Origin: Ilumatobacteraceae bacterium
GTDB lineage: Bacteria; Actinomycetota; Acidimicrobiia; Acidimicrobiales; Ilumatobacteraceae
Assembly (NCBI GenBank): GCA_025456105.1
Contig: JALOLG010000109.1
Coordinates: 1-6,011 of the forward strand
Reading direction: 5' to 3'
Length of the DNA stretch: 6,011 nucleotides
Part shown: positions 1-6,011 of the stretch, piece by piece
Layout of the letters: the number at the start of each line of letters is the position of its first letter
Numbering within the stretch: position 1 is the first letter of the stretch
Position numbers and translations under genes: made by a program
The notes under the pieces: model-generated
What the model was told of the DNA's origin: nothing
What the model saw: only the letters and a program-made list of their open reading frames with translations
Databases searched by the model: none

Positions 1-318
1 CAGCGGTCGAGCACCCCGCACGAGGGCCGGACGGGTGCGGGTGAGCTGGCGCACCTTGTCCCAGCGGATCGTCTGGCGCCGCAGCACCATGCGACGGTGG
101 GCGCCCTCGAGATCGAACGTCGTCGCCACCGGGTAGTCGAGCAGCGCCACGAGCACGATGCCCAGACCCGCCAGTGCGATCAACGTCGGCACGATCCGGA
201 AGTCGCTGGCGACCGCCGCCCAGCCCCCGATGCCACCGACGAGCAGCCCCGACACGAAGGCGCTCAGGATCCCCCGCCACGACGAGTGCAGCGTGATGCG
301 GCCCGTGGCGCCGGGCAT
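1..318 (-). CDS. Membrane protein with possible bacterial PH-like domain (partial, 3' end outside window)
   Basis: The first 106 codons of a gene whose end lies beyond the left edge. It starts at ATG 318-316, two bases after the TGA of the upstream ATPase gene, in an open frame to base 1. After a short polar N-terminus (MPGATGRITLHSSWRG) come two hydrophobic segments, about residues 17-37 and 43-60, joined by a short loop, so a helical hairpin in the membrane is likely. The following stretch, about residues 61-106 (TTFDLEGAHRRMVLRRQTIRWDKV then RQLTR), alternates polar and hydrophobic residues with a Trp-Asp-Lys step. This resembles the beta-strands of bacterial PH-like domains that sit behind a two-helix membrane anchor. 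The domain assignment is inference from pattern only. No Shine-Dalgarno precedes the ATG, so translation probably depends on ribosomes ending the ATPase gene. A role in the transporter is not shown; it may simply be carried on the same transcript. Confidence 0.7.
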   Translation of the reverse strand, partial: MPGATGRITLHSSWRGILSAFVSGLLVGGIGGWAAVASDFRIVPTLIALAGLGIVLVALLDYPVATTFDLEGAHRRMVLRRQTIRWDKVRQLTRTRPALVRGARPL

Positions 319-320
319 GC

Positions 321-1351
<1,031 letters not shown>

Positions 1352-1355
<4 letters not shown>

Positions 1356-2341
1356 GCCGCACCTCCCACCGGGACGAGGTCGTCGACACGGATGCATCGA
1401 CTCGCGTGGCCGTCGGTGACCGGGACGAGCTCAGGCACGACCGTCGAGCACGCCGACACCGCCATCGAGCAGCGCGGGGCGAACCCGCATCCCGGCGGCG
1501 GGTTGAGCAGGCTGGGTGGGTTGCCAGGAATCGGCTCCAACCGCTCGCGCACCCCACCGAGATCGGGGATCGAGTCGAGCAGCGCACGCGTGTAGGGGTT
1601 GCGCGACTCGTAGAAGATCTCGTCGATCGAGCCCCGCTCCATCACGCGGCTCGCGTACATCACCTGCACCCGGTCGGCCGACCCGGCCACCAGACCGAGA
1701 TCGTGCGTGATCAGGATCATCGCCGAGCCGGTCTCGCGCTGGACCTCGCGCAGCACCTCCATCACCTGGGCCTGCACCGTCACGTCGAGAGCGGTCGTGG
1801 GCTCGTCGGCGATCAGCAGCTTGGGCTCGTTCGAGATCGCCATCGCGATCATGGCCCGCTGGCGCATGCCGCCCGAGAACTCGTGCGGGTACTGCTCGGC
1901 CCGGCGCTTGGGCTCGGGCACGCCCACCATCTCGAGGAGCTCGACCGCACGCTTCCACGCGACGTCGTCGGGCACCTTGTGATGGGCCTGGATCGCCTCG
2001 ACGATCTGGTTGCCGACGGTGAACACCGGATTGAGCGCCGTCATCGGGTCCTGGAAGATCATCGCGATGTCACGACCGCGGACCGAGCGCATCTGGTCGT
2101 CGTCGAGCCCGAGGATGTCGATCCCGTCGAAGTCGATCGAGCCCGTGATGATCGTGCTCTTCGCGTGCAGACGCATGATCGCGAGCGCCGTGACCGACTT
2201 ACCGGAACCCGACTCGCCCACCACGGCCAGCACCTCACCCGGGTGCACCTCGAACGACACGTCGGTGACCGCCTGGACCACGCCGGCCTTGGAGGGGAAG
2301 CCGACACCGAGCGAGTCGACCCTGAGCAGCGGTTCGGTCAT
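1352..2341 (-). CDS. dppD: Dpp/Opp-type ABC importer ATP-binding protein (first ATPase, DppD/OppD-like)
   Basis: A 329-residue ATPase, partner of the downstream DppF-like subunit on the cytoplasmic face of the importer. Visible motifs are Walker A GESGSGKS at 42-49, Q-loop Gln97 in IFQDPMTALNP (the MTALNP form is typical of the D-type subunit), signature SGGMRQR at 156-162, Walker B LLIADEP at 175-181, D-loop TALD at 183-186 and switch His213 in ITHDLG. The C-terminal domain has the IPGNPPSLLNPPPGC segment followed by C291, C298 and C316; with C285 these make a four-cysteine set. The start is ATG 2341-2339, three bases after the permease stop, with GGAG nine bases upstream inside the end of the permease gene. 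Its last four bases overlap the next start. Length and architecture are intact and nothing is missing from the catalytic set. The substrate is not determinable. Confidence 0.96.
1361..1367 (-). promoter_or_regulatory. Ribosome binding site that fixes the dppF start
   Basis: On the minus strand GGGAGGT stands five bases before the GTG at 1355-1353. It contains the full GGAGGT core and is the strongest site in the window. It lies within the last codons of dppD and rules out the alternative ATG at 1397-1395 as the main start. Confidence 0.85.
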
Positions 2342-2344
2342 GGA

Positions 2345-3328
2345 TCAGTGCTCCGCCTTGGACTTGGGGTCGAGCGCGTCACGCAGGCCGTCGCCGAGGA
2401 AGTTGACGAACAGCACGATCAGCACGATGAAGAAGCCGGGCGTGAGCACACGGATCGGGTCGTTGTCGATCGAGCCCTTGGCGTCGGCGACGAGCGTGCC
2501 GAGCGACGCGTTCGGCGGCTTCACGCCGAGTCCGAGGAACGACAGCGTGCTCTCGAGCACGATCGCCGTGCCCAGCAGGAGCGTGATCTCCACGGCGATG
2601 ACACCGACGAAGTTGGGCATCACGTGGCGGACGATGATGCGCCCGTGGCTCGCGCCGGCCGCCCGGGCGGCCATCACGAACTCCTGCTCCTTGATCTGGA
2701 ACACGACGCCTCGCACCACACGTGCGATGCGGGTCCACAGCAGGGCGGCCAGCACGATCGACAGCTGGTTGGCCGACGAGCCGAACTTCAGCGCCCACAC
2801 CGACAGCACGATCAGCGCCGGCACCACCAGGATCAGGTTCACCAGCTGCGACACGACGTTGTCGATCCAGCCGCCGAAGTAGCCGGCGATCGCCCCCATC
2901 AGCGCGCCGAACACCGTGGCGAGCACGGCCACCGTGAGGCCGATCCGCAGCGAGTAGCGGCCACCCTGCGCGGTCCGCACGAACAGGTCGCGGCCGATCT
3001 CGTCGGTGCCGAACCAGTGGTCCCACGACGGCCCGAGGAGTCGGTCGCGCACGTTGCGCTCGTCGAAGGCGTAGTCGGAGAACCAGGGCGCCACGATGAA
3101 GAGCAGGGCGATCAGCACGAGTCCGATGGCGCCGATCAGGGCGAGGCGGTGGCGCAGGAACCGCTCCCACGCCAGACGGCCGAACGACTTCGGCTTCTCC
3201 GAGAGCCCTTCGAGGGCGACCGCCTCGTCGGAGGTCAGCACGTCGCTGTAGGCGAACGAGCGCACCTCGCCGCCGCTGCCGGCGATGCCGTGCTCGACCC
3301 CGGTCGGCCGATCCGTTGGCTGGTCCAC
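2345..3328 (-). CDS. dppC: Dpp/Opp-type ABC importer permease (DppC/OppC-like)
   Basis: The second transmembrane subunit, 327 residues, of the BPD_transp_1 fold. A long polar N-terminus of about 60 residues precedes the first membrane segment (about 62-82). The conserved loop HWFGTDEIGRDLFVR is at 104-118. Further hydrophobic segments lie near 129-150, 162-182, 188-208, 241-264 and 295-312. The cytoplasmic EAA loop that docks onto an ATPase is clear at about 215-239 (EFVMAARAAGASHGRIIVRH, then VMPN). The tail NFLGDGLRDALDPK is the standard DppC ending. The start is GTG 3328-3326, chosen because GAGGAG lies four bases upstream and the codon sits eight bases after the dppB stop. The frame stays open far upstream, but that stretch is only an Arg/Pro-rich shadow of dppB. 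The leader before the first membrane segment looks somewhat longer than I expect for DppC; its role is unknown. Confidence 0.95.
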   Translation of the reverse strand: MDQPTDRPTGVEHGIAGSGGEVRSFAYSDVLTSDEAVALEGLSEKPKSFGRLAWERFLRHRLALIGAIGLVLIALLFIVAPWFSDYAFDERNVRDRLLGPSWDHWFGTDEIGRDLFVRTAQGGRYSLRIGLTVAVLATVFGALMGAIAGYFGGWIDNVVSQLVNLILVVPALIVLSVWALKFGSSANQLSIVLAALLWTRIARVVRGVVFQIKEQEFVMAARAAGASHGRIIVRHVMPNFVGVIAVEITLLLGTAIVLESTLSFLGLGVKPPNASLGTLVADAKGSIDNDPIRVLTPGFFIVLIVLFVNFLGDGLRDALDPKSKAEH

Positions 3329-3332
3329 AGTG

Positions 3333-3338
3333 CTCCTC
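3333..3338 (-). promoter_or_regulatory. Ribosome binding site that fixes the dppC start
   Basis: On the minus strand GAGGAG lies four bases before GTG 3328-3326 and overlaps the dppB stop codon. It decides this GTG as the start, although the frame is open for 91 more codons upstream. Its overlap with the stop implies that ribosomes ending dppB can restart on dppC. Confidence 0.8.
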
Positions 3339-4293
3339 AGTCGAGCCGGATGCGCGGGTCGAGCACGCCGTACATGATGTCGGCGAGCAGGTTGAACAGG
3401 ATCGTGATCAGTGCCGTGAACAGCGTGATCCCGAGGATCAGGTCGAGGTCGACGTCGCCGAGCGCCCGGAGGAACGCCGTGCCGAGACCCGGCCACGAGA
3501 AGATCGTCTCGGTGACCACCGCGCCGCCCAGCAGCGCGGACAGGCTGAGCGCCCACAGGGTCACGAGCGGGATGAGCGCGTTGCGCAGCGCGTGCCGCCA
3601 CACGACCCGTCGCTCACGGACGCCCTTGGCTCGCGCGGTGCGGATGTAGTCCTGCTCGAGGTTCTCGAGCATGGTCGCCCGGCCGAAGCGGCTCTCGGCG
3701 GCGATGCCCAAGATGGCGAGCGACATGGCGGGCAAGAAGACGTCACGGGCGACCTCGAGGGGGGTCTCGCCCGTCTTGCGCCCGGTGTTGAACGGCTTGA
3801 TGCCGAACCAGTTCTCGAGCTGCACGCCGAAGATGTTCTGGATGACGAGCGCCAGCACGAAGGCCGGCATCGCCAGGCCGAGGAAGCTCAGGCCGGTGAA
3901 GAAGTAGTCGCCGAACGAGTACTGGTGGCGGGCCGAGTAGACCGACAGCAGCACGGCGACGGTGGAGCCGATCAGGAAGGCCGGCACCGCGATGAGCGCG
4001 GTGTTCCAGGCCCGGTCGGCGAGCACCTCCGTGACCGGCGCGCCGATCGAGGTCGAGTAGCCGAGGTCACCCTGCAGGGCGTTGCCGAACCAGATGAACG
4101 GGCGGACCCAGATCGACACGTCGAGGTTGTACGCCTCGACGATCTGGTCGTAGCCGTCCTGGCAGCGCGGCAGGCACAGGTAGAAGGGAGCGAGTGGGTC
4201 GGTGGTGGCCGACACGCCGACGTGCACCAGATAGAGCGCGATGAACAGCAGCGGGATCGTGAGCAGCAGCCGGCGGATGGTGTACGCGAGCAC
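3337..4293 (-). CDS. dppB: Dpp/Opp-type ABC importer permease (DppB/OppB-like)
   Basis: The first transmembrane subunit, 318 residues, which with the DppC-like protein forms the substrate channel. The N-terminus MLAYTIRRLLLTIPLLFIAL is the usual DppB opening helix. An extracellular loop of about 70 residues follows, containing QGDLGYS at 74-80, the conserved GDLG motif. Other hydrophobic segments lie near 98-118, 133-155, 186-200, 240-262 and 285-308. The EAA loop is at about 214-238 (QDYIRTARAKGVRERRVVWR then HALRN), and FSWPGLG at 265-271 and the LDPRIR tail are family hallmarks. The first loop has a C40-x3-C44 pair in place of the usual PGDP region, which is unusual. The start is GTG 4293: an in-frame TAG lies five codons upstream, so no earlier start exists. 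No Shine-Dalgarno is visible before it. It lies 92 bases after the binding-protein gene, beyond a hairpin. Confidence 0.95.
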   Translation of the reverse strand: MLAYTIRRLLLTIPLLFIALYLVHVGVSATTDPLAPFYLCLPRCQDGYDQIVEAYNLDVSIWVRPFIWFGNALQGDLGYSTSIGAPVTEVLADRAWNTALIAVPAFLIGSTVAVLLSVYSARHQYSFGDYFFTGLSFLGLAMPAFVLALVIQNIFGVQLENWFGIKPFNTGRKTGETPLEVARDVFLPAMSLAILGIAAESRFGRATMLENLEQDYIRTARAKGVRERRVVWRHALRNALIPLVTLWALSLSALLGGAVVTETIFSWPGLGTAFLRALGDVDLDLILGITLFTALITILFNLLADIMYGVLDPRIRLD

Positions 4294-4302
4294 TGGGCGG
4301 AG

Positions 4303-4308
4303 ACTCTA
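4303..4308 (-). promoter_or_regulatory. Possible -10 element for a leaderless dppB transcript
   Basis: On the minus strand TAGAGT fits the TAnnnT form of actinobacterial -10 boxes and ends nine bases before the dppB GTG, so a transcript could start on or next to the start codon. No convincing -35 box is seen at the expected distance. The match is short and may be chance, and the TAG in it also serves as the in-frame stop upstream of dppB. Confidence 0.2.
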
Positions 4309-4338
4309 GGTGAGTGGTGTGAGGAGTCCGGACGAGCC

Positions 4339-4366
4339 GCGGGGCCCCGGCGAACCGGGGCCCCGC
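4339..4366 (-). terminator. Strong GC hairpin downstream of the binding-protein gene, possible attenuating terminator or mRNA stabiliser
   Basis: The arms 4339-4350 and 4355-4366 are perfect 12-base inverted repeats of G and C only, with a TTCG loop as read on the minus strand. A second 5-bp stem, 4329-4333 with 4371-4375, can close outside it across a small internal loop. No T-run follows, as is common for terminators in high-GC actinobacteria, so it may terminate partly or protect the 3' end of the upstream message. Its place between a binding-protein gene and its permeases matches known arrangements where such structures let the binding protein be made in excess (for example malE-malF). 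The structure is seen directly; the function is inferred. Confidence 0.7.
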
Positions 4367-4385
4367 AACCGTCCGACAGGAGAGG

Positions 4386-6011
4386 TCAGCTCGCGAACAC
4401 GTAGTCCACGACGTTGACCAGCGGACCAGCGTTGTTGGCGTCGGGCGCCACGGCGCCCTGGGCCAGCTGGGAGGTGTAGCCGAAGAACGACGGCTTCTGC
4501 GTCAGCGGAACCACGACCAGGCCGTTCGGGTCGACCTCGAGGGTCGTCACGTACAGGTCGAGCTGGTTGTAGCAATCGGCGCGGGCCGCATCGTCGACGG
4601 TGGCGTCGCACTCGTCGGCCAGGGCGTCGAAGTCGGGGTTGGCGTAGCCGTACGGGTTGTTGCCCGAGCCCGAGCGGTACGCAGGGCTCTGGCCACCCGG
4701 CCACGGACCACCGACCCACGCGAACTGGGTGATGTCCCAGATGTCGCAGTTGCCCTCGACACCACCGCTGTTGGCGCACGCCAGCGCGTCCTCGCTGAAC
4801 GGCTGCTCGCTGAAGTACGCGCCGCCCTCGGTGTTGTTGATGACGATGTCGATGCCAGCATCCTTCAGCTGGGCCTGGATGAGCTCCTGCTGGATCTCAC
4901 GCAGGCGGTTGCCGCCGGTGGTGCCCACGCGCAGCGAGAGGACGCCGTCCTCGGGGTGCTCGTAGATGCCGTCGGCGTTCAGCGCGTAGCCAGCGGCCTC
5001 GAGCTTCGCCGCAGCGCCCTCGATGTCGCCAGCGCCGTAGCCGGCCTCACCCTGGTGGTCGACGTACGCCGACTGGTTCGAGAGCCAGTAGGTGTTGCCC
5101 AGGCCCTCGGCCGGCAGCGTGTCGCCGAACAGCGGGGTGTACAGACCAGCCATGACCTCCGACTTGTCGATCGCGAGCGCGATCGCCTCGCGGACCTCCG
5201 GCTTGGCCAGGTGCGTGTTGAACACGTTGAAGCCCCAGTGCTCGAACACCGGACCGGCCGCGGCGGCCACCGTGAAGTCCTCGCTGGAGGCGAGGTCCTC
5301 GAAGGCGAGCTGCGGCTGCGTCATGACGATCTGGGCCTCACCGGCCTGCAGGGCGTTGATCTGCGCGTCGGTGTCGGTGACGAAGTTGATCTGGACGCCC
5401 TCGACCGCCGCGATCTCGCCCTGGCGGACGACGTCGGGGCTGACCGAGCCGTGGTAGTTGTCGTTGCGCACCAGGTTCAGCTGGACGCCCTTCTGCCACG
5501 AGTCGAACACCATCGGGCCCGACGACGGGATCGGCGCACCATCGACGGTCCACTCGCGCAGCGCGTCGTTCAGCGCAGCGGCCGAGGCCACCGGATCGGC
5601 AGCGTCGAACACGTGCGACGGGTACACCTCGCGGAACAGCGACTTCCAGCCGGCGAAGAAGGCCGACCACGTGATCGAGAACTCCGTCGGCGAGGTCACC
5701 GTGAAGTCGGTGATCGTGTCGTAGCCCGTGCGGTCGCCGAGCAGGTACACGTACGCGGGGTTGCCCTCCTCGTCGGTGCCGTCGGCGGCCATGATGACGT
5801 CGTAGGTGAACTTGACGTCGTCAGCCGTCAGGTCGTCGCCGTCGCTCCAGCCGAGACCGTCGCGCAGGACGAAGGTGCCGGTGAAGGTGCCATCGCCGTT
5901 GTCGGTGATCTCACCCTCCTGGGCGAGCAGCTCCGGGAAGTCCTCGGTGGCGGCCGAGATGCCGTACAGGCCATCGAGCAGCGCCTGGCGGATCCACGCC
6001 GTGATGGTCAG
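4386..6011 (-). CDS. Family 5 extracellular solute-binding protein of a Dpp/Opp-type importer (partial, N-terminus outside window)
   Basis: The 541 C-terminal residues of an SBP_bac_5 protein; the frame is open to the right edge. The start, signal peptide and probably 60-90 residues are missing. The ATG at 5792 is internal: the family core VLRDGLGWSDGDDLTADDV lies upstream of it (visible residues 48-66), just before FTYDVIM. Further hallmarks are SSGPMVFDSWQKG followed by LVRNDNYHG (about 163-187), the NALQAGEAQI segment (about 219-228), EHWGFNVFNT then REAIALAIDKSEVM (about 257-287), and a late GPLVNVVDYVF ending. The protein is acidic, as expected for an exported domain. Four cysteines (visible residues 412, 422, 468, 480) lie in two close pairs and could form disulfides. 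It would act outside the membrane, probably as a lipoprotein, delivering substrate to the permeases. The gene is followed by a hairpin, consistent with higher expression than the permeases. The ligand cannot be assigned. Confidence 0.95.
   Translation of the reverse strand: MTITAWIRQALLDGLYGISAATEDFPELLAQEGEITDNGDGTFTGTFVLRDGLGWSDGDDLTADDVKFTYDVIMAADGTDEEGNPAYVYLLGDRTGYDTITDFTVTSPTEFSITWSAFFAGWKSLFREVYPSHVFDAADPVASAAALNDALREWTVDGAPIPSSGPMVFDSWQKGVQLNLVRNDNYHGSVSPDVVRQGEIAAVEGVQINFVTDTDAQINALQAGEAQIVMTQPQLAFEDLASSEDFTVAAAAGPVFEHWGFNVFNTHLAKPEVREAIALAIDKSEVMAGLYTPLFGDTLPAEGLGNTYWLSNQSAYVDHQGEAGYGAGDIEGAAAKLEAAGYALNADGIYEHPEDGVLSLRVGTTGGNRLREIQQELIQAQLKDAGIDIVINNTEGGAYFSEQPFSEDALACANSGGVEGNCDIWDITQFAWVGGPWPGGQSPAYRSGSGNNPYGYANPDFDALADECDATVDDAARADCYNQLDLYVTTLEVDPNGLVVVPLTQKPSFFGYTSQLAQGAVAPDANNAGPLVNVVDYVFAS

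Larger units (their letters stand above)
4294..4385 (-). other. Intergenic gap between binding protein and dppB
   Basis: This 92-base stretch is the only real gap in the window; all other junctions are 8 bases or less. In transcription order it holds 19 bases after the binding-protein stop, the 12-bp hairpin, and about 45 bases with no Shine-Dalgarno that end directly at the dppB GTG. I see no small gene in it. Confidence 0.85.

Noticed and set aside
3329..3601. N-terminal extension of the dppC frame by 91 codons.
   Set aside because: It overlaps dppB, translates to Arg/Pro/His-rich sequence unlike a permease, and the GTG at 3328 has a proper ribosome binding site.
1406..3649. A 747-codon open frame on the plus strand, antisense to dppD, dppC and part of dppB.
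   Set aside because: It lies entirely opposite well-supported genes, its product is a His/Arg/Asp/Glu-rich string with no domain or membrane pattern, and long antisense frames are expected in high-GC DNA with strong third-position bias.
3316..4404. A 362-codon plus-strand open frame opposite dppB.
   Set aside because: Charged, repetitive translation with no recognisable domain, and it runs through the intergenic hairpin; it is the mirror of the dppB coding bias.
4306..4779. A minus-strand frame overlapping the binding-protein gene and the gap after it.
   Set aside because: The same DNA encodes the well-matched C-terminus of the binding protein in another frame; this translation is Arg/Gly/Pro-rich noise.
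5790..5792. ATG as the start of the binding protein, giving 468 residues.
   Set aside because: The frame is open to the window edge and the upstream 73 codons encode the conserved SBP_bac_5 core, so this is an internal methionine.

Overview
The window is GC-rich with low-lysine, Ala/Arg/Asp-rich proteins and GTG starts. This suggests a high-GC Gram-positive lineage (Actinomycetota, perhaps an Acidimicrobiia-like bacterium), but the lineage call rests on composition and protein style only. Every gene I can support lies on the minus strand, so the transcription order runs from the right end of the window to the left.

Layout in transcription order: (1) a family 5 (SBP_bac_5) extracellular solute-binding protein, cut by the right edge so that its signal peptide and N-terminus are missing (6011 to 4386); (2) a 92-base intergenic gap holding a strong 12-bp hairpin (4339-4366); (3) a DppB/OppB-type permease (4293 to 3337); (4) a DppC/OppC-type permease (3328 to 2345); (5) a DppD/OppD-type ATPase (2341 to 1352); (6) a DppF/OppF-type ATPase (1355 to 321); (7) the first 106 codons of a small membrane protein with two N-terminal hydrophobic segments and a possible bacterial PH-like domain (318 to the left edge). 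From dppB onward the genes are 8 bases apart or less, or overlap by 4, so they are very probably one translationally coupled operon.

Together genes 1-6 make a complete peptide/nickel/opine-class (Dpp/Opp) ABC importer. The exported binding protein captures the substrate, the two permeases form the membrane channel, and the two ATPases form an intracellular heterodimer. The substrate cannot be told from the sequence. Peptides are the default guess, but this family also takes up nickel, oligosaccharides and other solutes.

I see no mobile element, CRISPR array, RNA gene, broken gene or new system. The points worth a second look are modest: the hairpin that may set a high ratio of binding protein to permease; a dppB start with no Shine-Dalgarno that may be leaderless; matched four-cysteine (probable Fe-S) tails in both ATPases; cysteine pairs in the extracellular parts; and the coupled PH-like membrane gene at the end of the operon.
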